Part shown: piece by piece, positions 53,151 through 60,885 of the stretch | How the letters are laid out: every line of letters starts with the position of its first letter | Position numbering within the stretch: the first letter of the stretch is position 1 | From: BOG-1155 sp050012495 | GTDB lineage: Bacteria > Desulfobacterota > Syntrophorhabdia > Syntrophorhabdales > WCHB1-27 | DNA length: 64,000 bases | NCBI GenBank assembly: GCA_050012495.1 | Contig: JBEKHB010000002.1 | Coordinates: 80,471-144,470, forward strand | Direction of reading: 5' to 3' | Notes under the pieces: generated by a model | What the model saw: only the letters and a program-made list of their open reading frames with translations | What the model was told of the DNA's origin: nothing | Databases searched by the model: none | Made by a program: the position numbers and the translations under genes

Positions 53151-54368
53151 ATGGCGGGTCACATAAGGGCAAAGGGGAAATGTCCGGTGTGCGGTAAGCC
53201 TTTCATTGAGATTCAAAAATTAGGCTTTATATGTCTGGAACATCAGACGGTGCCGAAACGCTTTTACGTTGATTTACCTTGGCAGGGGGCGAGAATCAGG
53301 GTTTTCAGCGATACAACCGGGCAGGTTCTTGACTCATACGATAGGGCCGACAAACTGAGCGACCGCATTGGAGAGGAGCTTGAGGACCACACTTTTGACC
53401 CTTCCCGGTATGTAACTGCTGAAGCATCCAAATTTTACGCTGAAAATCTTCTGGTGCGATTCGAAAAAGACAAGATAGATGGGATTGCCCCCAGTTATCA
53501 GAAAGACTATCGGCGTATGGTGCGGATCGCCAAGGAGTTCTTCGGCAAGCAAGATGTCAGGGAGATTCGGAAGGTCAATATCATCGACTTTCAAAAAGAC
53601 TGCCAGGAAAGATTTTCCTGGAAGGCAAAGACGCTCAAAAACAGCCTGGATGTGTTCAAGGTCTTCATGAACTATCTAAAAAATGACCTGGAAATAATCG
53701 TCAAGGTGCCTAAATTCCCGGAGATCGATGTCCCTGTTCCGTCCATCAGGTGGATTCGGTCAGAGGATCAGGTAAAACTTTATGAGGTGGTGCCGGACGG
53801 GGATAGGCCCATTATCGGCTTTCTCATGTTGCACGGGTGCCGTCCTGGGGAGGCACGCGCGATTAAGTGCAAGGACGTGTGCTTGGATACACAGTCGATA
53901 ACGTGTCATGCCACCTTCTCAAAGAATATCTACCGGGAGAGGCGCAAGGGAAGAAAGTCAAAGCCGTATATCATGGCTATTCATCCTGAAATGTGGGCTT
54001 TGATCGAGGACAGGGTAACGACCGCACACCCCGAAGCATTTCTTTTCGCAAATCCGAGGACGGGCACGTTTTACAGCATGCAGGCAATTCAAGGGCTATG
54101 GGATAACGTTCGTGCGGCGGCAAAGATCAGCGGATTACGCCTTTATGATGCATCACGGCATAGTTTCGCCTCACAGCTTGCCAATCAAAACGTGCCGACT
54201 CACAAAATAAGTTGGCTCCTGGGTCACAGTACGACGAAAATGTCAGAGAAGTACACCCACCGTGATCTTGAAAGTCTCCGGGCGGACGTGTCCAAGATGT
54301 CACTGAAGAAGGGACAGACTGTCACCAGACTGTCACCAAGGGATAAAGGCGATGGGAAAAGCCTTTAA
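53151..54368 (+). CDS. int: Tyrosine recombinase / phage integrase
   Basis: 405 aa from the ATG at 53151, which has GGGGGC upstream (an ATG at 53079 has no ribosome site). N-terminal zinc-ribbon-like CPVCGKPF with a later FIC, a SAM-like core-binding domain (about 95-190), then the catalytic domain with Arg in HGCRPGEAR, RHSFAS, GHSTTKMSEKY (Tyr). It inserts the phage at tRNA-Ala. The last codons hold the ACTGTCAC repeats. Confidence 0.9.
   Translation: MAGHIRAKGKCPVCGKPFIEIQKLGFICLEHQTVPKRFYVDLPWQGARIRVFSDTTGQVLDSYDRADKLSDRIGEELEDHTFDPSRYVTAEASKFYAENLLVRFEKDKIDGIAPSYQKDYRRMVRIAKEFFGKQDVREIRKVNIIDFQKDCQERFSWKAKTLKNSLDVFKVFMNYLKNDLEIIVKVPKFPEIDVPVPSIRWIRSEDQVKLYEVVPDGDRPIIGFLMLHGCRPGEARAIKCKDVCLDTQSITCHATFSKNIYRERRKGRKSKPYIMAIHPEMWALIEDRVTTAHPEAFLFANPRTGTFYSMQAIQGLWDNVRAAAKISGLRLYDASRHSFASQLANQNVPTHKISWLLGHSTTKMSEKYTHRDLESLRADVSKMSLKKGQTVTRLSPRDKGDGKSL
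54318..54336 (+). repeat. Tandem ACTGTCAC pair near the right att site
   Basis: Identical to 44433-44451 and in the same orientation, 49 bp before the right att core. The last residues of the integrase are encoded over it. Confidence 0.55.
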
Positions 54369-54382
54369 TATTCAGAGTTTTA

Positions 54383-54457
54383 TGGTGGAGATGGCGGGAT
54401 TCGAACCCGCGACCCCCTCGTTGCGAACGAGGTGCTCTCCCACTGAGCTACACCCCC
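54383..54457 (-). tRNA. tRNA-Ala (anticodon CGC), prophage insertion site
   Basis: Minus strand: acceptor GGGGGTG/CATCTCC (with G-U pairs), D-arm AGCTCAGTGGGAGAGC, anticodon stem CCTCG/CGAGG with loop TTCGCAA (anticodon CGC), T-arm GCGGGTTCGAATCCCGC, and encoded CCA at the end. It is intact beside the integrase. The prophage lies at its 3' end. Confidence 0.93.
54386..54411. repeat. Prophage attachment site, right
   Basis: The 26-bp core shared with 44347-44372 covers the T-arm and acceptor 3' half of tRNA-Ala. Confidence 0.85.
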
Positions 54458-54469
54458 AATCCTCATATC

Positions 54470-55351
54470 CTATTTCATAAATTCGCTCAGGTCAAGCGTT
54501 CTCATAAAGGCGCCGAGCTCCTCCTTTACTTCCGGGTGCCGCAGACCGAGGTAAAGGTTTGCTTTCAAGAACCCCACCTTGTTCCCCGCGTCGAAGCGGA
54601 TCCCCTCGTATTGCAGACCAAGAAACCGCGTGACGCCGAGGAGGCGCCTTATGGCGTCCGTGAGCTGTATTTCTCCCCCGACCCCTGCCTGTGTATCAGC
54701 AAGGACAGCGAATATCTCGGGCGGAAGCACGTACCGGCCGATTATGGCAAGGTCGCTCGGGGCGCTCCCGATGGCCGGCTTCTCCACCATGTCCTTTATT
54801 TCATAGAGCCTCTCCCTTATCCGTACAGGTCTTATGATGCCGTACTGGGAGACATGCTCCTTCGGCACGGCCTGCACGGCTATTACGGGATTCCCGTATT
54901 CATTGAAGACATCGAGGAGCTGCCCGATGCAGGGCCTCGGCGCGATGATGAGATCGTCGGGCAGAAGCACGGCGAAGGGCTCATTATTGATGAGGCTTCG
55001 TGCACAGAGGACGGCGTGGCCGAGGCCCATCGGGTACGACTGCCTCACTGCGACAATGCGGACCATGCTTGACAGCCTTTTCACCATATCGAGGAGATCG
55101 TCTTTTTTCTTTTTCTCGAGGAAGAGCTCCAGTTCGGTGAAGCTGTCGAAGTGATCTTCTATGGAGCCTTTTTCCCGCCCGGTAATGAGGATGACCTCTT
55201 CTATGCCCGATTCGACTATCTCCTCTACGATGAACTGTATGAGGGGTTTGTCGACGACGGGAAGCAGTTCTTTCGGCACAGCCTTTGTTGCGGGGAGCAT
55301 CCTCGTGCCAAACCCCCCCGCCGGGATAATGGCCTTTCTCACCTTGTGCAT
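54470..55351 (-). CDS. galU: UTP--glucose-1-phosphate uridylyltransferase
   Basis: 293 aa, typical GalU. N-terminal KAIIPAGGFGTRMLPATKAVPKELLPV binds the nucleotide; EEVILITGREKGSIEDHFD and VEKPAIGSAPSDLAIIGRYVLPPEIF follow. It makes UDP-glucose for cell-envelope sugars. It ends 12 nt before the tRNA-Ala gene and belongs with glgA and galT. Confidence 0.96.
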   Translation of the reverse strand: MHKVRKAIIPAGGFGTRMLPATKAVPKELLPVVDKPLIQFIVEEIVESGIEEVILITGREKGSIEDHFDSFTELELFLEKKKKDDLLDMVKRLSSMVRIVAVRQSYPMGLGHAVLCARSLINNEPFAVLLPDDLIIAPRPCIGQLLDVFNEYGNPVIAVQAVPKEHVSQYGIIRPVRIRERLYEIKDMVEKPAIGSAPSDLAIIGRYVLPPEIFAVLADTQAGVGGEIQLTDAIRRLLGVTRFLGLQYEGIRFDAGNKVGFLKANLYLGLRHPEVKEELGAFMRTLDLSEFMK

Positions 55352-55352
55352 G

Positions 55353-55712
55353 CTAGATCCCCAGGATGTTCTTGATGGTGTCTTTGAGTTCCCGCATATC
55401 TGCCGATTTTACCACGTATGCGTCCGAAACCCAGCTTGAGAAATCCTGCTTGAACTCTCCGTAGGCAGAGCAAAGGATCACACGTTGCTCCTTGTTCAGC
55501 TTCTTGATCTCGTTGAGTGTCTGAATGCCGTCCATGCCGGGCATCTTTATATCGAGCACGACGAGGTCGAAGCGGCCGGTTTTGAGCACCTCCAGCGCAT
55601 CAAAGCCGTTTGAGGCAAGACCTATGGAATATCCCTCCTCCTCTAGCTCTTCTTTGAAGAGAAGCCTTATATGCTCTTCGTCGTCCACCAGCAGGATCTT
55701 TATTTGTTCCAT
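55353..55712 (-). CDS. Single-domain response regulator (CheY-like)
   Basis: 119 aa, receiver only. Acidic pocket DDEE (10-13), phospho-acceptor Asp54 in VVLDIKMPG and a conserved K near 102. No output domain. It lies one base after galU on the same strand and 6 nt before the kinase gene, so it is probably the partner of that kinase. Confidence 0.92.
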   Translation of the reverse strand: MEQIKILLVDDEEHIRLLFKEELEEEGYSIGLASNGFDALEVLKTGRFDLVVLDIKMPGMDGIQTLNEIKKLNKEQRVILCSAYGEFKQDFSSWVSDAYVVKSADMRELKDTIKNILGI

Positions 55713-55718
55713 GACCTC

Positions 55719-57449
55719 TCACCCCTCCTTGGTTGATCTGCTTTGGGAGGGGAGATACACGACAAAACTGGCCCCCTCTCCAGGTTTATTCTTTACTTCA
55801 ATGTCGCCCCCGTGATGCATGACGATCTTGTTGGAAATGGCGAGACCCAGTCCGATCCCCTTTTCTTTGGTCGTGAAGAAAGGATTAAAAATATTATCCA
55901 GAAGAACCGGGCTTATGCCCCCCCCGCTATCTTTAATCGATATGGCAAGAAACGGCTTCTCTTCGGAGGTCGTCTGTTCCGTGCTGATCGTGATGGTCCC
56001 TTTCCCGTGCATGGCCTCGAAGGAGTTCATGAGGATGTTGATAAAGACCTGCTTGATCTGCTGCACGTCGCCTCGCGCGAACAGCAGGTGGGGGTCGTAT
56101 TTTTTTATGATTTTGATGTGGACCCAACTCTTGTCCGAGGCGAGGAGATAAAGGAGCTCATCCAGAAGGTTATTGATATCACAAAGCTCAAACAGGATCG
56201 GCGCTTCTTTGACGTAGTTGAGTATCTCGTTAAGGATCGACTCGAGCCTGGCGACCTCTTTTGTGATAATGTTGACATACCTGCCTTCGTTTTCGTCAAG
56301 ACGGGCGGTTTTCGCGAGCCTTTTTGTGAAGCCGCCGATAACCACAAGAGGGTTCCTTATCTCATGGGCGATGTCTGCCGTCATCTCTCCAAGACTGCGC
56401 ATCTTTTCATTTTCGATCAGCCGCCTCTGCGCATCGCCCAGCTCGCGCAGGACGTCTCGGAGCTTGATGTTGAGAAGCACATTTTCAAGACCGCTGGAGA
56501 TATAGTTCGCGATCATGTTGAGGAGATACCGGTCTTCCTGGTCATCGGGGATATCCTTCTGCTCCTGTTTAAAACAGAGGGTAATCGTTCCGAGCATGCG
56601 GTCTTTTGCCACGATGGGCACGGCAAAGAGAAAGAGAAACGGCGTACTGCTTCCTTCCTCGATTCCGGCGTCTGCGCGGAAGATCGGCCGGCCCAGCCGC
56701 AGCACTTCGTTCTCGATGTCAAGGACCTGCCCCTCCATCGAGGATGCTATCGCCCCGGAAGTGAACCTTTGCCCGTTGAATTTGATGAAGGCGGGATCGA
56801 GCTTGATCGTGGCGAACCAGGCGTTGAGGGTCTTGGCGGTGATGAGCGCGATATTTTCAAGGATTGCGTGGGGCTCCATGGTCGAAGTAAGGATGCGGCC
56901 GAGTTCCGAGAGGGTGGCGAGCTCGGTGATCCGCTTCTTCGAGGACAGGAGGAGGTCATAGGTGCGGAGGATACCGCCGAGCTCCCTCGAAAGGATGGAG
57001 AGGACGACTTTTTCGCCGGCGCTGATGCTCTCTCTCGACGAGGAGCTCGCAAGAAGCACGCCGTAAAGGAAGCTATCGTCGGCAAGGGGGAGAAAAGCGA
57101 ACACCCTGTACCGGGGAAGAACATCATCGAGCTGTGAATAAAAGAGGCAACCCAGACGGGGCGGCACATCCTTGAAGGTAAAGAACATGGGGGACCTCTT
57201 TTGTGCCACGGTACCTACCACGCCCTCTCCTATGTGGCTGCGGTAATCATTGAGAAGATCGAAGAGCCGGCTGCTCCTGTTCATGAACCTGCAGGAAAGC
57301 CGCCTATCCTTATCGAGCGTATAGACAAGCACTTCCTCAAACTGGAGGTCGCCGGAAACAATATTCAGAATCGCGTTGATGCGGGACGCTATTTCGAGGT
57401 TCGAGTGGGATATCTCAATGACCTTGCCAAGAATGTTAGCGAAATTCAT
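55719..57449 (-). CDS. Sensor histidine kinase with GAF domains
   Basis: 576 aa, no transmembrane segment. Two GAF-like regions (about 20-165 and 185-310), then HisKA with EMTADIAHEIRNPLVV (His362) and a HATPase (NILMNSFEAM; DSGGGISP; GIGLGLAISNKIV). It reads a cytoplasmic signal and probably phosphorylates the CheY-like protein next door. It overlaps glgA by 14 nt, so carbohydrate genes and signalling genes share an operon. Confidence 0.92.
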   Translation of the reverse strand: MNFANILGKVIEISHSNLEIASRINAILNIVSGDLQFEEVLVYTLDKDRRLSCRFMNRSSRLFDLLNDYRSHIGEGVVGTVAQKRSPMFFTFKDVPPRLGCLFYSQLDDVLPRYRVFAFLPLADDSFLYGVLLASSSSRESISAGEKVVLSILSRELGGILRTYDLLLSSKKRITELATLSELGRILTSTMEPHAILENIALITAKTLNAWFATIKLDPAFIKFNGQRFTSGAIASSMEGQVLDIENEVLRLGRPIFRADAGIEEGSSTPFLFLFAVPIVAKDRMLGTITLCFKQEQKDIPDDQEDRYLLNMIANYISSGLENVLLNIKLRDVLRELGDAQRRLIENEKMRSLGEMTADIAHEIRNPLVVIGGFTKRLAKTARLDENEGRYVNIITKEVARLESILNEILNYVKEAPILFELCDINNLLDELLYLLASDKSWVHIKIIKKYDPHLLFARGDVQQIKQVFINILMNSFEAMHGKGTITISTEQTTSEEKPFLAISIKDSGGGISPVLLDNIFNPFFTTKEKGIGLGLAISNKIVMHHGGDIEVKNKPGEGASFVVYLPSQSRSTKEG

Positions 57450-58893
57450 GGTGTTTTATAGCTTTTTCGTAAAGTGCCTTATACGCTTCGGCGGATTTTT
57501 CCCACGAAAAGTCCTGTTGCATGCATCTACCCACCATCAGCTTCCAGTCCTCGGGGTTGCGGTGGATGGCGAGGGCGCGCTCCACGGCGCCCAGCATGGC
57601 GTCAACCGTGTAGTCCCCAAACTTGAAACCCGTCCTTGATTGGGGATCAACGGGTTCGTCCTTTATCGTGTCGTCGAGCCCCCCCACGGCACGCACGATG
57701 GGGACCGTACCGTACCTCAGGCTGTAAAGCTGGTTGAGCCCGCACGGCTCGTAACGGGACGGCATGAGAAACATATCGGAGCCGGCTTCGATAAGGTGGG
57801 CGAGGTCGTTATCGTAGGCAATCTTCAAGGAGAAAGATTGAGGGTATTTTTGCGCAAGCTCGGAGAAGAGCTCATGGTACTTGCGCTCGCCCGTTCCAAG
57901 AAGGATATACTGGACACCGGAGGAGAGCATCCGTTCGAGCCCTTCGGAAACAAGGTCGAACCCCTTCTGGTCGGCGAGACGGGAGATACTCGAGATGACC
58001 GGCCTGTCGTGGTTGACGGGCAACCCGAACGCCTTTTGCAGGGCCGCCTTGCAGACAGTCTTGCCGGCAAGGTGTTCGGCGCTGTAGTCCGCGGGTATGT
58101 GGGTGTCTGTTTCAGGGCTCCACTCGTCGTAATCGATGCCGTTGACGATGCCGTAGAGGACTTCTCTCCTTGTCCGCAATACGCCCTCAAGCCCCGATCC
58201 GAATTCAGGGGTCTGGATCTCCTCGCTGTATTTCTTGCTTACGGTATTGATAATATCTGAAAAGACGATGCCGCCCTTAAGGAAATTGATCTTGCCATAA
58301 AATTCCAGGAAGTTCGGCGTGAAGTACTCCCAGCCTATATTGAGGAGGTGCCAGTCCAGGTGCCAGAAAACCCCTTGGTAACCGAGATTGTGGATAGTAA
58401 GAAGGCTGGCTATTCCCGTCAGGAGGGGATCCGGCCGGTAGGCGGTGCGAAGAAAAACGGGAACGAGTGCGGTTTGCCAGTCATTGCAGTGGATGACGTC
58501 AGGCACAAAATCCGTTGCTTTCAGTGCCTCCAGGATAGCCCTCGAAAAAAAGACAAAACGCTCGGCATTGTCTATAAAATCACCATCCTGCGTGCTGTAG
58601 AGATCATCCCGATAATAGTACTCGTCCTTGTCCACGAGATAGACGGTGACGCCGTTGCATCGGCTCTCGACGACCTCGCCCTCTACCATCCTACGAGAGA
58701 TAGGGACCGAGATCCGGTGGCCGGGGTAGGTGATCGGCAGCCCCCTCTCCTCGATGCCTTTATACTTGGGCAGTATCACCCGTACTTCGACGCCCAGCTT
58801 CTGCAGCGCCTTGGGAAGCGCCCCGGCCACGTCGGCGAGGCCGCCTGTCTTTGCAAAAGGAACTGCTTCGGAAGACACGAAAAGAATTTTCAT
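57436..58893 (-). CDS. glgA: Glycogen synthase
   Basis: 485 aa, GT5 family. N-terminal KTGGLADVAGALPKAL binds ADP-glucose; SRLADQKGFDLVSEGL and PSRYEPCGLNQLYSLRYGTVPIVRAVGGLDDT lie in the C-terminal domain. It extends glycogen from ADP-glucose. No glgC is in the window; UDP-glucose from GalU is the other option. Confidence 0.95.
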   Translation of the reverse strand: MKILFVSSEAVPFAKTGGLADVAGALPKALQKLGVEVRVILPKYKGIEERGLPITYPGHRISVPISRRMVEGEVVESRCNGVTVYLVDKDEYYYRDDLYSTQDGDFIDNAERFVFFSRAILEALKATDFVPDVIHCNDWQTALVPVFLRTAYRPDPLLTGIASLLTIHNLGYQGVFWHLDWHLLNIGWEYFTPNFLEFYGKINFLKGGIVFSDIINTVSKKYSEEIQTPEFGSGLEGVLRTRREVLYGIVNGIDYDEWSPETDTHIPADYSAEHLAGKTVCKAALQKAFGLPVNHDRPVISSISRLADQKGFDLVSEGLERMLSSGVQYILLGTGERKYHELFSELAQKYPQSFSLKIAYDNDLAHLIEAGSDMFLMPSRYEPCGLNQLYSLRYGTVPIVRAVGGLDDTIKDEPVDPQSRTGFKFGDYTVDAMLGAVERALAIHRNPEDWKLMVGRCMQQDFSWEKSAEAYKALYEKAIKHHEFR

Positions 58894-58902
58894 ATCATTC
58901 TC

Positions 58903-59913
58903 CTAAACATCGGCCTCCTGAAGGTAAATTGTCGCTTCTTCCGGCGGCGTTGGGTTGATATAAAAGCCTGTCCCCCATTCGAAGCCGGCCATCTTTGTGA
59001 GCCTCGGTATAATTTCGATGTGCCAGTGGTAATACGGGGAGTCGATCATCTCAATGGGCGTCGTATGGATCATATAGTTGTAGGGCGGGCTGTTGAGCAC
59101 CTTTTCGTGTTTCTTCAGAATCACGGACAGGGCGTCGGCGATGGCGAAGTAGTTGTCCTGGGTCTTCGAGACGAGGAAAGATTCCTCGTGCACCTTGGGG
59201 AGTATCCAGGTTTCGAAGGGGAAACGGGAAGCGAAGGGAGAAATGGCGATGAAATGGTCATTTTCATAAATGATCCTTTCTTTCTCCTCGCATTCCTGCG
59301 CGATAATATCGCAGAATACGCACCTGTCCCGGTACCTGTAGTAATTGAGCGACCCGTTGATCTCTTCTGAAAGCCGTTTTGGAATGATGGGAAGGGCAAT
59401 GAGCTGCGAGTGAGAATGGGCAAGAGAGGCGCCTGCCATGGGCCCCTGGTTCTTGAAGATCATGATAAACTTGAACCGCTTGTCTCTCAGGAGGTCAAGG
59501 GTCCTCTCCCGGTATGCGAGGAAAAGATTCTGAACGGACGGCACGTCCATGCCGGCCAGGGTCTGGCTGTGTAGAGGCGTTTCAACGATCACCTCATGGG
59601 CGCCGACCCCGTTCATCTTGTCATAAAGGCCGACCCCATGCTTGTTGAGATCACCTTCGATGCGCAAAGCGGGAAATTTGTTCGGCACGACCCTCAGGAT
59701 CCAATTCGGACTATTGGGGGGCGAAGAGACAGAGGCGGGACGGATAGCAAATACTTCGGGAGGGGTCATCGTTTCATTTCCCGGACAAAGCGGGCAAATC
59801 GCCCCCGGTTTTGGCGCCTCCGCCTGCTCGGCGAGGAAAACCGGCCTCTGGCCGCGCTCCGATGAGATGATGACCCATCTGTCGATGATGGGGTCCTTTC
59901 TTAATTCCGGCAT
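58903..59913 (-). CDS. galT: Galactose-1-phosphate uridylyltransferase family protein
   Basis: 336 aa. Zinc-site cysteines in CPLCPGNE (40, 43) and CVFCDII (198, 201). The catalytic histidines are H166 and H168 in AHSHSQL (His-Ser-His where classical GalT has His-Pro-His). It is a histidine-triad-like nucleotidyl transferase; it might act on galactose-1-P or related sugar phosphates. It lies 9 nt upstream of glgA. Confidence 0.88.
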   Translation of the reverse strand: MPELRKDPIIDRWVIISSERGQRPVFLAEQAEAPKPGAICPLCPGNETMTPPEVFAIRPASVSSPPNSPNWILRVVPNKFPALRIEGDLNKHGVGLYDKMNGVGAHEVIVETPLHSQTLAGMDVPSVQNLFLAYRERTLDLLRDKRFKFIMIFKNQGPMAGASLAHSHSQLIALPIIPKRLSEEINGSLNYYRYRDRCVFCDIIAQECEEKERIIYENDHFIAISPFASRFPFETWILPKVHEESFLVSKTQDNYFAIADALSVILKKHEKVLNSPPYNYMIHTTPIEMIDSPYYHWHIEIIPRLTKMAGFEWGTGFYINPTPPEEATIYLQEADV

Positions 59914-59977
59914 CTATCGCCCCGCTCCGGCGGTTTCTTTGACATGACTGAAACTGCATGGTACTACTACATAGAAT

Positions 59978-60643
59978 ATGATACCGCTGAAGGACAATGT
60001 CCCGACACGCACATTCCCAATTATAACCATAACGATAGTGCTTGTAAATATATTAGTCTTCCTCCGGTCTCTCATGCTTACCGATGGCTTGGGGCGACAC
60101 GTCGTGCAGGCATATGCGCTGATACCAAAAGAGCTCCTCGTCGCGGCAACTGCCAGGCCGGACCTGCTGCCGTATAATATCCTGACCATATTCACTTCCA
60201 TGTTCCTCCACGGCGGAATTCTTCACCTCGGCGGAAACATGCTATATCTCTGGATTTTCGGCAAGAATGTGGAGGACGCCACGGGCCACTCCAGGTTTAT
60301 CCTGTTTTACCTGTTTTCCGGTGTAGCGGCCGCGCTGGTGCAGTGCTCTGTCGATCCGGGGTCCGCAGTGCCCATGATCGGAGCGAGCGGGGCCATATCG
60401 GGAATCCTCGGGGCCTATTTACTCCTTTATCCAAGGGCGAGAGTGAAAACGCTCATATTCATATTCCTTTTCATTACCACCGTAGACATACCCGCCATGG
60501 TGCTTCTGAGCTTATGGTTTTTCGTCCAGATCATCTTTTCCCACGGCCAGGGCGTTGCCTGGTTCGCCCATATAGGCGGCTTCCTGTTCGGACTGGTCAC
60601 CATAAAACTATTCACAAGGGGCATGCGGCCCCGGCCCGCGTGA
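59978..60643 (+). CDS. Rhomboid family intramembrane serine protease
   Basis: 221 aa with about six helices. Catalytic Ser137 in GASGAISG and His198 in AHIGGFLFG are present, and HGGILHLGGNMLYLWIFG is typical. It cleaves membrane-spanning substrates. No ribosome site is obvious. A parS site lies 5 nt after its stop. Confidence 0.92.
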   Translation: MIPLKDNVPTRTFPIITITIVLVNILVFLRSLMLTDGLGRHVVQAYALIPKELLVAATARPDLLPYNILTIFTSMFLHGGILHLGGNMLYLWIFGKNVEDATGHSRFILFYLFSGVAAALVQCSVDPGSAVPMIGASGAISGILGAYLLLYPRARVKTLIFIFLFITTVDIPAMVLLSLWFFVQIIFSHGQGVAWFAHIGGFLFGLVTIKLFTRGMRPRPA

Positions 60644-60648
60644 TAAGA

Positions 60649-60664
60649 TGTTTCACGTGAAACA
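60649..60664. promoter_or_regulatory. parS site (ParB-binding)
   Basis: TGTTTCACGTGAAACA is a perfect match to the 16-bp parS consensus. The palindrome extends to 20 bp (60647-60666). It is the ATG TTT CAC GTG AAA CAT form that codes MFHVKH at the starts of genes near the origin in many bacteria; here the ORF from the ATG at 60648 runs only 18 codons. Confidence 0.85.
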
Positions 60665-60715
60665 TCCCGCCGGACGTCTTGTTTATCGTATGACTCAATC
60701 ATGAATATAGCAAGC

Positions 60716-60885
60716 TGGAATCCTCGTCCGCACTATCGGCACTTTTAGTAATGATAGCAAGCACAAATGATGTTGTGGGAATTCATGCCCTCTGATATAT
60801 ATGTGTGATAATCACCATGAAGACCGAAAAAGTGATAAAGTAACGGGCGGCCATGAAGCGGCCACTCACTTTTTTTTCAATATGG
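60716..60885 (+). repeat. Direct repeat flanking the mutase segment, copy 1
   Basis: About 160 bp similar to 63754-63905 in the same orientation: GGAATCCT, CACAAATGATGTTGTGGGAATTCATG-type core, GATATATATGTG, CACCATGAAGACCG and GGGCGGCC with a short hairpin. It overlaps the 3' end of the mutase gene. Confidence 0.7.

Larger units (their letters stand above)
44347..54411 (+). mobile_element. Integrated filamentous phage (inovirus prophage)
   Basis: About 10.06 kb, bounded by a 26-bp direct repeat of the tRNA-Ala 3' end (44347-44372 and 54386-54411). The tyrosine integrase gene sits against the intact tRNA. The gene order is replication initiator, ssDNA-binding-protein-like, coat proteins and terminator, minor coat proteins, pIII-like, pVI-like, Zot/pI ATPase, which is the order of Ff- and CTX-type inoviruses. 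A three-gene cargo operon and the integrase fill the right end. All structural classes are present with intact frames, so it may still be active. Confidence 0.9.

Noticed and set aside
55743..57137. Long open frame opposite the GAF kinase
   Set aside because: A shadow of the histidine kinase coding frame, with no domain of its own.
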